Shown here piece by piece: positions 47,571 to 58,129 of a stretch of DNA of 64,000 nt. The DNA is from Aurantiacibacter sp. MUD11 (lineage in GTDB: Bacteria > Pseudomonadota > Alphaproteobacteria > Sphingomonadales > Sphingomonadaceae). The notes under the pieces are model-generated. The model searched no databases and was not told the DNA's origin. It was given only the letters and a program-made list of their open reading frames with translations. Each line of letters opens with the position of its first letter. The first letter of the stretch is position 1. Made by a program: the position numbers and the translations under genes. The stretch covers positions 124,001-188,000 of the forward strand of contig NZ_CP114054.1 of the NCBI RefSeq assembly GCF_026967575.1. Direction: 5' to 3'.

Positions 47571-47604
47571 ATTACAAACGTAATCGTAATGGCTACAAAC
47601 GTAG
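47571..47604. promoter_or_regulatory. tandem BlaI/MecI-type operators
   Basis: ATTAC-AAAC-GTAAT (47571-47584) and CTAC-AAAC-GTAG (47593-47604) are perfect palindromes with identical ACAAACGTA cores, centres 21 bp (two turns) apart, just before the blaI-like gene. A weak promoter, TTGAAT (47550-47555), 17 bp, TACAAA, would overlap the first site. This fits autorepression. Confidence 0.75.
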
Positions 47605-47622
47605 TCGATCAGGGAGGTAGAG

Positions 47623-48018
47623 TTGGCTGCGAAGTCCGAATCCGAAGATGGCGTGGAACGCATCAGCGAAGCCGAACATGCGGTGATGGAAGCGCTGTGG
47701 AAGCGCAGCCCGCAAACCGCCGCCGAAGTGTGCGAGACCGTCTGCAAGGAACGCGGCTGGTCGATCCCGACCGTGAAGACGCTGCTCAGCCGGCTGGTGC
47801 AGAAGGGTGTCCTGGCCACCCAGCCTGACGGCCGCCGTTACCTCTACACCCCGTTGATCGCCCGCTCCGCCTATGTCGGCGGGGAGTCGCGGCGGCTGGT
47901 CGATCGCCTGTTCGGCGGTCGCGCCGCACCGCTGCTGGCACACCTGGCTCAGGCCGAGGCCCTGACGCCGGACGATATCGCTGAAATCGAGCGCCTCCTG
48001 CAGGAGATGAAGAAATGA
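47623..48018 (+). CDS. blaI: BlaI/MecI/CopY family transcriptional repressor
   Basis: This 131-residue repressor has the winged-helix DNA-binding domain ISEAEHAVMEALWKRSPQTAAEVCETV...IPTVKTLLSRLVQKG and a C-terminal dimerisation part. In this family the partner M56 protease cleaves or inactivates the repressor after sensing a signal. The start is TTG 47623 with a strong GGGAGG seven bases upstream; no better start is in frame. Its stop overlaps the protease ATG by 4 bases. Confidence 0.93.
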   Translation: MAAKSESEDGVERISEAEHAVMEALWKRSPQTAAEVCETVCKERGWSIPTVKTLLSRLVQKGVLATQPDGRRYLYTPLIARSAYVGGESRRLVDRLFGGRAAPLLAHLAQAEALTPDDIAEIERLLQEMKK

Positions 48019-49832
48019 GCGGCTTTGGGGACTGGATGGTCGACACCTTTGTCTACACCGGCCTGCTGATCGCGCTGGTGCTGCTGCTGCGGCGCCCGGT
48101 ATCGCGCTGGTGCGGCCCGCAGGTGGCCTATGCGCTGTGGGCGCTGCCCCTCCTGCGCTTCATCATGCCGCCGATCGTGCTGCCCGCATGGATGGCCCCG
48201 GCAGAACCGGAACGGCTGGCCGCTTCGGCGACAGAGCCGCTGATGGTGATCATTTCCGACCCGGGAGAGGCCGGGGCAGTCGCCGCCGCCGAAACCGCTG
48301 CCGCCGCGCCGGTGGTGGGCATTGCCGTCACCGACCTGTTGCTGCCGCTGTGGCTGGGCGGGGCGCTGGTGTTCCTCGGCTGGCGCATTCGCGAATACTA
48401 CCGGATGCGGGCCGAGCTGCTGGCGGAATCGATCCCGGTCGGCGATGCCGGCAAGGTGCGGCTGGTGGAAACACCCGCCGTCTCCGGCCCCGTGGCCTTC
48501 GGCGTGTTCGACAAGGTCGTCGCGCTGCCGCCCGCCTTCATGGCGCATTACGACATTACCGCCCGCGACATGGCGATTGCGCACGAGCTTGCGCACCATC
48601 GCGGCTACGATCTCGTTGCCAATATCGCGGCTCAGCCGCTGTTGGCTCTGCACTGGTTCAATCCGCTCGCCTGGTGGGGCTGGCGAGCAATGCGCAGGGA
48701 CCAGGAGGCGGCTTGCGATGCGCGCGTCGTCGCTGGCCGTGAGCAGTCAGACAGGGTTGCCTACGCGCAGGTGATTGCCGGCTTTGCCGCCGGTGAGCAC
48801 ATGGCGCTGGCGGCTCCGATGGCTTGTCCGGTGCTGGGCGAGAAATCGATAATCCACCGTTTGAGGAGCCTCACAATGTCCGAAGTTTCGAGCCGTCGAC
48901 GCCGTCTTGGCATCGCCGCGATTACCACCACCGCGCTGGCGCTGCCGCTGACCGCGTCGATTTCCTATGCGCAGGCCGAAGCGCCGCCCGCGCCGGAAGA
49001 CGAACAGGTCATCGAAACCATCGATCCCGATACCGGGGAGCGCCGCGTCCGCATCGAGCGTCGCATCGAGCGCGGCGATGCAACCGAGGACGGCGAGCAC
49101 GAGCGCCACGTCGAAATGCGCATCGTCCATGCCGACCATGCCGGTGAAGGCGAGGAAGGCGAGCACCGCATCGTCCGGCGCCGGATCATGCGCGATGGCG
49201 AGGAATTCAACGAAGAAGAATTCGAAGCCATGATGGAGCGCTTCGAAGCCGACATGGAGGCTCGCGAAGGCGAGATCCGCATCATCGTCGAGCAGGCGAT
49301 GGAGCAGGCCGAGCACGCCATGGAAATGGGCGAACATGCCCGCGAGATGGCCGCCCTCATGCCGCAGATCGAAATGAGCTGCGACGATGTCGGCGAAAGC
49401 GGCGTGGCCGAACGCGACCTTGGCAACGGTCGCCGCGCGCTGGTGATTTGCCAGTCCTTCATCAACCAGAGCGCCATCGAAGGCATGCGCGAAGCGATGC
49501 GCGAAATGCGCAACAACCGTGAACTGTCCGACGAAATGCGCGAGGAAGCGCTGCGCGAAATGGAGCGCGCGATCGAGGAGCTGCAGCGCGAACGCCACAC
49601 GCTGCACCGGATCGAGGCCAAGGTGGAACGCCGTGAGCGGGCGCCCAATGCCCGCGCTCAGGCGGTCGCCATGCGCTGGTCGGGCCGGATGGTCTCGCCC
49701 GTTGCACCGCCTGCACCGCCGGCTCCGGCTGTCGTGTGGGAAGTCGCTCCCCCGGCGCCCCCGGCTCCGCCTGCGGCACCGACGCCGCCTGTCAGCGAAG
49801 CCGACTGCGAATCCGAAACCGGCCGGGCCTGA
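48015..49832 (+). CDS. BlaR1-like M56 metalloprotease without a penicillin-binding sensor
   Basis: This 605-residue membrane protease has about three N-terminal helices, the zinc site HELAHH (His190, Glu191, His194) with DQEAACD carrying the third ligand (Glu about 230), and a fourth helix GIAAITTTALALPLTASISYAQA (about 300-322). BlaR1 would next have a penicillin-binding domain with SxxK; here the periplasmic part is a charged helical region rich in Glu, His and Met (MEQAEHAMEMGEHAREM near 430-450), two cysteines, then a Pro/Ala tail. It probably senses something other than beta-lactams. Confidence 0.85.
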   Translation: MSGFGDWMVDTFVYTGLLIALVLLLRRPVSRWCGPQVAYALWALPLLRFIMPPIVLPAWMAPAEPERLAASATEPLMVIISDPGEAGAVAAAETAAAAPVVGIAVTDLLLPLWLGGALVFLGWRIREYYRMRAELLAESIPVGDAGKVRLVETPAVSGPVAFGVFDKVVALPPAFMAHYDITARDMAIAHELAHHRGYDLVANIAAQPLLALHWFNPLAWWGWRAMRRDQEAACDARVVAGREQSDRVAYAQVIAGFAAGEHMALAAPMACPVLGEKSIIHRLRSLTMSEVSSRRRRLGIAAITTTALALPLTASISYAQAEAPPAPEDEQVIETIDPDTGERRVRIERRIERGDATEDGEHERHVEMRIVHADHAGEGEEGEHRIVRRRIMRDGEEFNEEEFEAMMERFEADMEAREGEIRIIVEQAMEQAEHAMEMGEHAREMAALMPQIEMSCDDVGESGVAERDLGNGRRALVICQSFINQSAIEGMREAMREMRNNRELSDEMREEALREMERAIEELQRERHTLHRIEAKVERRERAPNARAQAVAMRWSGRMVSPVAPPAPPAPAVVWEVAPPAPPAPPAAPTPPVSEADCESETGRA

Positions 49833-50486
49833 TCAATCGGTTGACTGGACGACGGGGCGCGACCGGAAGCGCGTCCCGTCGGCTGCCACGAATTCCTCGT
49901 CCTGCGAAACCGGTTCACCCAGTTGACCGTCCTCGCTGAGGTCTGCCAGCATCTCGGCCGGCATCGGGCGCGCCGGATAGGGGCAGCCCCGCTCTTCGCC
50001 CAATCCCTTCAAGTAGGCGCGACGCATCAGACCGGCGACGATCGCCTGGCGAAACTCGTATTCGTGATTGTTGGCCCCTGAAATCTCGCGGATGATGCCG
50101 CGGAACGGGATCAGCATGCCGACCACGCTTTGCGCCACGCCGCCCGCCGTCAACTTGCGCTGCTCGGGAGTTTCGGTGTCGACATCGTCGCCCAGCACGG
50201 CATCGAGATCGCCAATGGCCACGCGGATGGCCTCGCAATCCGCCGCGCCGGGATTGGCATAGGGGTTTTCCTGTGCCCACAGGAGGATCGGCGGGATCGG
50301 GTCGCGCGCCAGGTTCAGGTCACTGAGCGGGGTCAGCGCCACGTCGGCGGCGTCCACGCTGGTATCGGTCACGTCTTCCTGCGCCTGGGCAGGAGCCGCG
50401 AACACCAGCAGCGGAAGGGCCAGCAGCGGGGCCAGCCGCCGCGTCAGGCTAGGCCTGGAAATAGGTGTTGGTGCATCGATTGTCAT
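49833..50486 (-). CDS. secreted hypothetical protein
   Basis: This 217-residue protein has a signal peptide (PLLALPLLVFAAPAQAQ, cut near 36) and a mature domain with one Cys pair (AADCEAIR, RGCPYPARP), LTAGGVAQSVVGMLIPFRGIIREISG (a possible amphipathic or membrane segment), and an EFRQAIVAGLMRRAYLKGLGEERG helix. No family was recognised. Its start overlaps the 3' end of the zinc metallopeptidase gene by 38 bases, so the two are coupled on the minus strand. It ends 1 bp from the convergent M56 protease gene. Confidence 0.6.
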   Translation of the reverse strand: MTIDAPTPISRPSLTRRLAPLLALPLLVFAAPAQAQEDVTDTSVDAADVALTPLSDLNLARDPIPPILLWAQENPYANPGAADCEAIRVAIGDLDAVLGDDVDTETPEQRKLTAGGVAQSVVGMLIPFRGIIREISGANNHEYEFRQAIVAGLMRRAYLKGLGEERGCPYPARPMPAEMLADLSEDGQLGEPVSQDEEFVAADGTRFRSRPVVQSTD

Positions 50487-51309
50487 CGCCGGTCTCCATG
50501 CCCATCCGTAGCGCTTCCATGCGCTGGCGGCTGGTGCCGTGAGTGAAGTTTTCGCTGCTCACGCGTCCGCCGGTCAGGCGATCGTCGCCGATGGCGGCGG
50601 CAGCTTCCATACCCTCTTCAAAATCCCCAGGCTCGATGAGGTTCCGATTCCGGCCGGCCCAGACCCCGGCAAGGCAGTCGGCGTGCAGTTCCATGCGCAC
50701 CTGCAACTGGTTGCTGGCACGCGGGTTTTGCTGCTGCGCGCTGCGGATCTGCCCGGCGAGGCCGGAAATGTTCTGGATGTGGTGGCCGTATTCGTGCGCC
50801 ACGACATAGAGCCGCGCGAAATCGCCGCCGTTGCCGGCCATCTGCGCCAGCTGGTCGTAGAAGCCGGTGTGGATGTAGATGCCCTGGTCAGCCGGGCAGT
50901 AGAACGGGCCGACGCCGGCCGAAGCGGTGCCGCAGCCCGAATTGACCGAATTGCCTTCGATGAAGGTCAGGGTCGGCTGCTGGAAGCGATTGCCCACGCC
51001 AGCCTCCTGGAAACGCCGCGCCCAGGTCTGGTTGAGCGAACCCAGCGCGTTGCAGGTTTCCATCGAGTACTGGTTGTCGTCGCAGATCTCCATCGCGCTT
51101 TCGCTGGAGTAGGCGGGCTGCTGTGCCGCGCCTGCGTTCATCTGCTCCATCGTGCCAAGCATCTGTGCCGGGTCCACGCCGAACACCAGCGCCGCGATCA
51201 CGACGATGGCGATACCGCCGCAGCCCAGTTTTCCACCGGGCATCCCGCCGCCTCCGCTGCCGCCGCGTCGCACGTTGATGCTGCCGGGATTGAATGGATT
51301 GAGCCGCAC
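50449..51309 (-). CDS. YpfJ-type neutral zinc metallopeptidase
   Basis: This 286-residue protein is of the predicted neutral zinc metallopeptidase (YpfJ) family. A Gly/Arg-rich N-terminus is followed by one membrane helix (CGGIAIVVIAALVFGV, about 30-46), the active site AHEYGHHIQN (His about 170) and the downstream LHADCLAGVWAG, then FTHGTSRQRMEAL. It is probably periplasmic-facing with a single anchor. Substrate unknown. It is divergent from the 3-hydroxybutyrate dehydrogenase gene. Confidence 0.9.
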   Translation of the reverse strand: MRLNPFNPGSINVRRGGSGGGGMPGGKLGCGGIAIVVIAALVFGVDPAQMLGTMEQMNAGAAQQPAYSSESAMEICDDNQYSMETCNALGSLNQTWARRFQEAGVGNRFQQPTLTFIEGNSVNSGCGTASAGVGPFYCPADQGIYIHTGFYDQLAQMAGNGGDFARLYVVAHEYGHHIQNISGLAGQIRSAQQQNPRASNQLQVRMELHADCLAGVWAGRNRNLIEPGDFEEGMEAAAAIGDDRLTGGRVSSENFTHGTSRQRMEALRMGMETGDDNRCTNTYFQA

Positions 51310-51404
51310 GCTGCTTCCCCTCGCAAATCTCGATGCCTTTTGGACTGGACCAACGCATCTAGGCGTTTAGGACCCTCGTGCATAGCAATCCTACGGAGTT
51401 CCTT

Positions 51405-52160
51405 ATGTTCCTTGACGGCAAGACTGCACTGGTAACCGGCTCGACCTCCGGGATCGGCCTCGGCATCGCGCGGGCGCTGCGGGCCGAAGGCGCCAGCGTG
51501 GTGCTGAACGGGTTCGGCGACGAGGCGGCAATCGCCAAGCTGTGCGAGGAACTGGACGCGCGCCGCATCAACACCGACCTCACCACCGTCGAAGGCGCCG
51601 AGGAACTGATGGCGAGCGCGGGCAAGGTCGACATTCTCGTCAACAATGCCGGGATGCAGCACGTTGCGCCGGTGGAGGAATTCCCGGTCGACAAGTGGAA
51701 CGCGATCATCGCGCTCAACCTCTCCGCCGCCTTTCACACCGCGCGCCTCGCCGTGCCGCAGATGAAGGAGCAGGGTTGGGGCCGCATCATCAACGTCGCC
51801 AGCGCGCACTCGTTGACGGCCAGCCCGTTCAAGAGCGCCTATGTCGCCGCCAAGCACGGGATTGCGGGTCTTACCAAGACGCTGGCGCTGGAGCTGGCGC
51901 AATGCGGCATCACCGCCAACTGCATCAGCCCCGGCTACGTCTGGACCCCGCTGGTGGAGAACCAGATCCCCGACACCATGGCCGCCCGCGGCATGACCCG
52001 CGAGCAGGTGATGAACGACGTGCTGCTGGCCAAGCAGCCGACCAAGAAGTTCGTCCAGGTGGAGGAAGTGGGCGCCATGGCCGTGTTCCTGTGCCGTGAC
52101 GAAGCGCAGAACATCAACGGCGCGAACCTCTCCGTCGATGGCGGCTGGACGGCGGAGTAG
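51405..52160 (+). CDS. bdhA: 3-hydroxybutyrate dehydrogenase
   Basis: BdhA interconverts 3-hydroxybutyrate and acetoacetate with NAD+, in PHB or ketone-body use. The 251-residue SDR has TGSTSGIGLG (11-20), NNAGMQHV, catalytic Ser133, Tyr146 and Lys150 (VASAHS...SAYVAAKHGI), and the typical CISPGYVWTPLVE and QPTKKFV segments. Start at MFLDGKTALV with CGGAG upstream; the longer frame to 51378 is unlikely. A small ORF follows 1 bp later. Confidence 0.92.
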   Translation: MFLDGKTALVTGSTSGIGLGIARALRAEGASVVLNGFGDEAAIAKLCEELDARRINTDLTTVEGAEELMASAGKVDILVNNAGMQHVAPVEEFPVDKWNAIIALNLSAAFHTARLAVPQMKEQGWGRIINVASAHSLTASPFKSAYVAAKHGIAGLTKTLALELAQCGITANCISPGYVWTPLVENQIPDTMAARGMTREQVMNDVLLAKQPTKKFVQVEEVGAMAVFLCRDEAQNINGANLSVDGGWTAE

Positions 52161-52161
52161 G

Positions 52162-52380
52162 ATGCCGAGCCTGCGCGCCGGAGACGAGGTATTTCGTGCA
52201 GTATGGGCCTCGGATGTCGCATTCGACGGGATCCGGCTTGAGGTCTTCTCTCACTCCGGAGAGCTCTGGTTCGATATCTCGATGCCGGAAGGCGGGGATA
52301 TTTCGGTGAACACCTTCAACAACGCGGTCCCGCACAAGGTCCTGTCCGCCGCCCTGGACATGGCGGGAAAGCAGCGGTGA
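52162..52380 (+). CDS. small hypothetical protein downstream of bdhA
   Basis: This 72-residue acidic protein starts 1 bp after the bdhA stop (MPSLRAGDEVFRAV). It reads as a small beta-rich domain: VAFDGIRLEVFSHSGELWFDISMPEGGD. No membrane helix or signal. Coding is supported by the tight spacing and smooth codon use, but there is no family. It may be a co-translated accessory to bdhA. Confidence 0.5.
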   Translation: MPSLRAGDEVFRAVWASDVAFDGIRLEVFSHSGELWFDISMPEGGDISVNTFNNAVPHKVLSAALDMAGKQR

Positions 52381-52397
52381 TGAGCCGCTTGATCTAG

Positions 52398-53915
<1,518 letters not shown>

Positions 53916-53918
53916 GTC

Positions 53919-55100
53919 ATGACGCCCGCCGCGCGGGTCCAGGCCGCGATCGAGATCCTCGACGGCGTGATCGCCGCTGCCCGCCACAATGGCGCTCCGG
54001 CGGATCGGCTGGTGGCGGAGTGGTTCCGCACCCACCGCTTCGCCGGCTCGAAGGACAAGCGCGCCATTCGCGAGCACGTCTACGATGCCATCCGCGCCTG
54101 TGGCCCCGTGCCGCAGACGGGCAGGGCGGCCATGCTGGGCCTTGCCGAGGAACAGCCCGAACTGCGTGAGCTGTTCGACGGCTCGCAATACGGTCCGGCA
54201 GCCATCGGCGAAGGCGAGGAGCCTGCCGAGGGCGGAGTCGCGCCCGAATGGCTGGAAGACCGGCTGATCGCCTCCGACAACTCGCAGGACGATGCCGAGG
54301 CGCTGCTTGGCCGTGCCCCGCTGGACGTGCGCATCAACACGCTCAAGACCGACACTGCGCCCGCCGACCTTCCCGAAGCGGGAGAGCCGCTGCCGGGCGT
54401 GAAGGGCCTGCGCTTCCCGACCGGAACCCAGATCGCCGCTTGGAAGGCCTACGAGGACGGCCTGATCGAAGTGCAGGACCATGGTAGCCAATTGGCTTGC
54501 ATGGCTGTCGGCGCGCAGCCAGGCGAGACGGTGATCGATCTCTGTGCCGGGGCAGGGGGCAAGACCCTCGCCCTGGCCGCCGCCATGGCCAACGAGGGCA
54601 CGCTGGTCGCCGCCGATACCGACCGCCGCCGACTCTCGCAGCTGGGGCCGCGGGCGGAGCGCGCCGGAGCGCGGATTGCCGCCGAAGTGCTGCTCGATCC
54701 CGGCAAGGAGCTGGAAGCGCTGGCAGAGTGGGAGGGCAAGGCTGATCGGGTGCTGGTCGATGCCCCGTGCTCGGGCACCGGCACCTGGCGCCGCAATCCC
54801 GAAGCCCGCTGGCGCCTGGACGAGCGCGAGTTGTCACGACTTGTCAAAGTCCAGTCACACCTGCTTGAAATCGCTTCAAAGCTGGTCAAGCCGGGTGGGT
54901 CGATAACCTACGTCACCTGCTCGCTGCTAGACGAAGAAGGCGCGCAGCAGGTCGAGAAATTCCTCGCCGCCAATCCGGACTGGCAGGCGCAGGATCCGGG
55001 CTTGCCGCTCGGCACGGCGCGCGGCCCCGGTGTGCGCCTGCTGCCGTCCCGCGACGGAACGGACGGATTTTTCATCGCACGTATAGCTAAGGCGTGTTAA
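53919..55100 (+). CDS. rsmB: RsmB/NOP family rRNA cytosine-C5 methyltransferase
   Basis: This 393-residue enzyme methylates a cytosine in rRNA, probably C967 of 16S if a true RsmB. Seen: an N-terminal NusB-like part, LCAGAGGKTLALAAAM, DTDRRRLSQL, motif IV DAPCSGTGTWRRNPEARW with the release cysteine, and motif VI TYVTCSLLDEEG with the catalytic cysteine. The C-terminus DGFFIARI fits. It directly follows guaB. The NOP2/RsmB family includes other rRNA sites, so the exact target is uncertain. Confidence 0.88.
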   Translation: MTPAARVQAAIEILDGVIAAARHNGAPADRLVAEWFRTHRFAGSKDKRAIREHVYDAIRACGPVPQTGRAAMLGLAEEQPELRELFDGSQYGPAAIGEGEEPAEGGVAPEWLEDRLIASDNSQDDAEALLGRAPLDVRINTLKTDTAPADLPEAGEPLPGVKGLRFPTGTQIAAWKAYEDGLIEVQDHGSQLACMAVGAQPGETVIDLCAGAGGKTLALAAAMANEGTLVAADTDRRRLSQLGPRAERAGARIAAEVLLDPGKELEALAEWEGKADRVLVDAPCSGTGTWRRNPEARWRLDERELSRLVKVQSHLLEIASKLVKPGGSITYVTCSLLDEEGAQQVEKFLAANPDWQAQDPGLPLGTARGPGVRLLPSRDGTDGFFIARIAKAC

Positions 55101-55160
55101 CACTTGGCGGCAATGGACGCTTACCGCACATCTTACCCGTCCAGGCTCAAGGAGTATGTC

Positions 55161-55658
55161 ATGCGTTTCGGACCTGTCGCTGCTGCCCTGTCGCTCGCCC
55201 TCGCCGTGCAGGCGAGTATTGGCCACGCGCAGCAATACCAGGTCGATCCGCGCTCTGCCGCGCTGGTGGCGGAAGGCCGCGCTTCGCTCGACGCCGGTGA
55301 CACGCAGGCGGCCATCGACGCGTTCGAGGCCGCGCTGGCGGTCGATCCGGGCAACACGCAGGTCTATCTCGAGCTGGCCAATGCCGCGCGTGCCGACGGC
55401 CTGCAGGGCAAGGCGATCCACTATTACCGCGAAGCGCAGGAGCGCGATCCGGAGAACCTCGCCGCGATTTCGGGCGAAGGTGAGGCACTGGTCGAAAAGG
55501 GCGCGCTGAGCGCCGCTCGCCAGAACCTGGAACGGCTGGAAAGCCTGTGCGGCGAAACCTGCATCGAGACCGTGCAGCTGAGCGCTGCCATCGATCGCGG
55601 CCCGCCGGTGATGACCGCCGAAGCGGTCAGCGCCGACGACGAGGTTACTCAGAACTGA
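55161..55658 (+). CDS. secreted tetratricopeptide protein
   Basis: This 165-residue protein has a signal peptide (cut after GHAQQ, about 25) and two or three TPR units: AALVAEGRASLDAGDTQAAIDAFEAALAVDPG and NTQVYLELANAARADGLQGKAIHYYREAQERDPEN. A short cysteine pair LCGETC follows. It is likely a periplasmic scaffold. ATG 55161 has AAGGAG upstream. Its 3' end overlaps the convergent rppH gene by 14 bases. Confidence 0.8.
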   Translation: MRFGPVAAALSLALAVQASIGHAQQYQVDPRSAALVAEGRASLDAGDTQAAIDAFEAALAVDPGNTQVYLELANAARADGLQGKAIHYYREAQERDPENLAAISGEGEALVEKGALSAARQNLERLESLCGETCIETVQLSAAIDRGPPVMTAEAVSADDEVTQN

Positions 55659-56136
55659 GTTTGCTTCTGAAACCGGCAACCACGGTTTCGTAAACCTCGC
55701 GCTTGAAGGGCACGATCAGCTCCGGCAGCAGGTCGGGGTCGACCCATTTCCATTCGCAGAACTCCGGGTGCTTGTGCGCCTCCAGGTCGATGTCGCTGTC
55801 GCTGCCGTTGAAGCGCACGAGGAACCACGCCTGCCGCTGACCCTTGAACTTGCCGCCCCACAGCTTGCCGTGCAGCTCTTCGGGCAGGTCGTAGTAGAGC
55901 TCTTCCTCCAGCTGGTGGACGATTTCGAGGTGCTGGCGCTGCACGCCGGTTTCTTCCGCCAGTTCGCGCACCATGGCCTCGGCCAGGTCCTCGCCATCGT
56001 CGACGCCGCCCTGGGGCATCTGCCACCAGTCGCCTTCCTTGTTGTCGATGCGCTTGCCGACGAAAGCTTCGCCAAGGGCGTTGATCATCATCGTGCCGAC
56101 GCACGGGCGGTATTCGTAACGATCTGCTCTGCTCAT
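55645..56136 (-). CDS. rppH: RNA pyrophosphohydrolase (NUDIX)
   Basis: RppH removes pyrophosphate from mRNA 5' ends to start decay. The 163-residue protein has the Nudix box GGVDDGEDLAEAMVRELAEETG (about 44-65) and RPCVGTMMIN and QMPQGG typical of RppH/IalA. Start at MSRADRYEYRP; a much longer frame upstream runs through the korA promoter. It is divergent from korA with 133 bp between. Confidence 0.93.
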   Translation of the reverse strand: MSRADRYEYRPCVGTMMINALGEAFVGKRIDNKEGDWWQMPQGGVDDGEDLAEAMVRELAEETGVQRQHLEIVHQLEEELYYDLPEELHGKLWGGKFKGQRQAWFLVRFNGSDSDIDLEAHKHPEFCEWKWVDPDLLPELIVPFKREVYETVVAGFRSKLSSE

Positions 56137-56269
56137 GGCGCGGCTGCTTAAGGCGGTGGAGAGGTGAAAGCCAGCTATTGCGCGCAAAACAGAAAAACTT
56201 GATTGTTTCCGAAGCAACGGGAACCTAGGTCGCACGTCCACGCTCGATGGCGGCAGAAAGATTCTTTTG

Positions 56270-58129
56270 ATGGCAACCCAGACGGCCGAAACCAGGCCTG
56301 ACCTTTCCACCCAGGACGCAATCGTCGTTCGCTTCGCTGGCGACAGCGGCGACGGCATGCAGCTGACCGGCGGGCAGTTCACCCTGTCCACCGCGCTGGC
56401 CGGTAACGACCTCGCGACCTTCCCCGATTTCCCCGCCGAGATCCGCGCGCCGCAGGGCACGCTGTTCGGCGTGTCGGCGTTCCAGATCAACTTCGGCAGT
56501 CGCCAGATCTCGACCGCGGGCGACGCGCCCGACGTGCTGGTGGCGATGAACCCGGCGGCGCTGAAGGTGAACCTCGCCTCGCTGAAGCCCGGCGGCCTGA
56601 TCATCGCCGACACCGGCGCCTTCACCAAGCGCAACCTCGACAAGGCGGAATACGAGAGCAACCCGCTGGAAGACGGCAGCCTGGCGAAATACGACCTGCT
56701 GGCCTTCGACATTTCCGAACGCACCATCGAAGCGGTGAAGCCCTTCGGCCTTGGCAACAAGGACGCGCTGCGGTCCAAGAACATGTGGACGCTGGGGCTG
56801 GCGCTGTGGATGTTCGATCGACCGCGCGAACCGATCCACGACTGGCTGAAGGCCAAGTTCAAGTCCAAGCCGGAAATTGCCGACGCCAACATCGCCGCGC
56901 TCGACGCCGGCCATGCCTATGGCGAGACTGCCGAGCTGGCCGGGCCGCTGCAGCAGGTGACCATGCCGCCGATGCCCGCCGAGCCGGGCCTCTACCGCAC
57001 CATTACCGGCGCAGAAGCCGTGTCGCTGGGCCTTGTCGCCGGGGCGCAGCTGGCGGAACTGCCGATGTTCTTCGGCGGCTATCCGATCACGCCGGCCTCG
57101 GCGATCCTGCACCACCTCGCGCGGCTGAAGGAATTCGGCGTCACCACCTTCCAGGCGGAAGACGAGATTGCCGCGATCTGCGCCGCCATCGGCGCCAGCT
57201 ATGCCGGCCAACTGGGCGTCACCAGCTCGTCCGGCCCCGGCATTGCGCTGAAGGGCGAGGCGATGGGCCTCGCCATCATGGTGGAACTGCCGCTGGTGAT
57301 CGTGAACAGCCAGCGTGGCGGCCCCTCCACCGGCCTGCCGACAAAGACCGAGCAGAGCGACCTCTACCAGGCCGTCTATGGCCGCAACGGCGATGCGCCG
57401 ATGCCCGTCATCGCCGCTCGCTCGCCTGCCGATGCCTTCGAAGTCGCCATCGAGGCCTGCCGTATCGCGGTGGAATACATGACCCCCGTCATGCTGCTGA
57501 CCGACGGCTATATCGCCAATGCGGCAGAGCCGTGGAAGGTGCCCGATCCGGACGCGTTCGAACCGTTCCCGGCCAAGTTCCTCGAACAGCTGCCCGAAGG
57601 CGCCGCATTCCACCCCTATGCCCGCGACGCCAAGGGCGCACGGCCGTGGGTGAAGCCGGGCACGCCGGGCCTGCTGCACCGGGTCGGCGGCATCGAGAAG
57701 CACGAGCTGACCGGCAATATCGATTACTCGCCGGCCAACCACCAGAGGATGACCGAACTGCGCCGCGACAAGGTGCTGGGCGTTGCCGTGCCGGACCAGC
57801 AGGTCTCGCTGGGCGACGATACGGGCGAGCTGGCCGTGGTCGGCTGGGGCAGCACCTATGGCCCGATCCGCCAGGCCGTGGGCCGCTGGATCGAGAAGGG
57901 CCGCAAGGTCAGCCACATCCATGTCCGCAACATCTGGCCGCTGCCGGGCAACCTGGGCGAGCTGCTGGGCGGCTTCGACAAGGTGCTGGTGCCCGAGATG
58001 AACACCGGCCAGTTCAAGACCGTGCTGCGCGACCAGCTGCTGGTCGACGCCGAAAGCCTGACCAAGACGAGCGGCCAGCCGTTCCAGATCGCCGAACTTG
58101 AAGCTGCCATCGGGGAGCGCCTCGCATGA
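56270..58129 (+). CDS. korA: 2-oxoacid:ferredoxin oxidoreductase alpha subunit
   Basis: With KorB this enzyme decarboxylates a 2-oxoacid, probably 2-oxoglutarate, and passes electrons to ferredoxin. The 619-residue subunit fuses the gamma domain (RFAGDSGDGMQLTGGQF at about 18-34) with the alpha domain (MFFGGYPITPASAILHHLARL; SSGPGIALKGEAMGLA; NSQRGGPSTGLPTKTEQSDL). ATG 56270 is the natural start; a preceding in-frame TTG at 56267 is unlikely. Its stop overlaps the korB ATG by 4 bases. There are no adjacent delta or ferredoxin genes. Confidence 0.92.
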   Translation: MATQTAETRPDLSTQDAIVVRFAGDSGDGMQLTGGQFTLSTALAGNDLATFPDFPAEIRAPQGTLFGVSAFQINFGSRQISTAGDAPDVLVAMNPAALKVNLASLKPGGLIIADTGAFTKRNLDKAEYESNPLEDGSLAKYDLLAFDISERTIEAVKPFGLGNKDALRSKNMWTLGLALWMFDRPREPIHDWLKAKFKSKPEIADANIAALDAGHAYGETAELAGPLQQVTMPPMPAEPGLYRTITGAEAVSLGLVAGAQLAELPMFFGGYPITPASAILHHLARLKEFGVTTFQAEDEIAAICAAIGASYAGQLGVTSSSGPGIALKGEAMGLAIMVELPLVIVNSQRGGPSTGLPTKTEQSDLYQAVYGRNGDAPMPVIAARSPADAFEVAIEACRIAVEYMTPVMLLTDGYIANAAEPWKVPDPDAFEPFPAKFLEQLPEGAAFHPYARDAKGARPWVKPGTPGLLHRVGGIEKHELTGNIDYSPANHQRMTELRRDKVLGVAVPDQQVSLGDDTGELAVVGWGSTYGPIRQAVGRWIEKGRKVSHIHVRNIWPLPGNLGELLGGFDKVLVPEMNTGQFKTVLRDQLLVDAESLTKTSGQPFQIAELEAAIGERLA

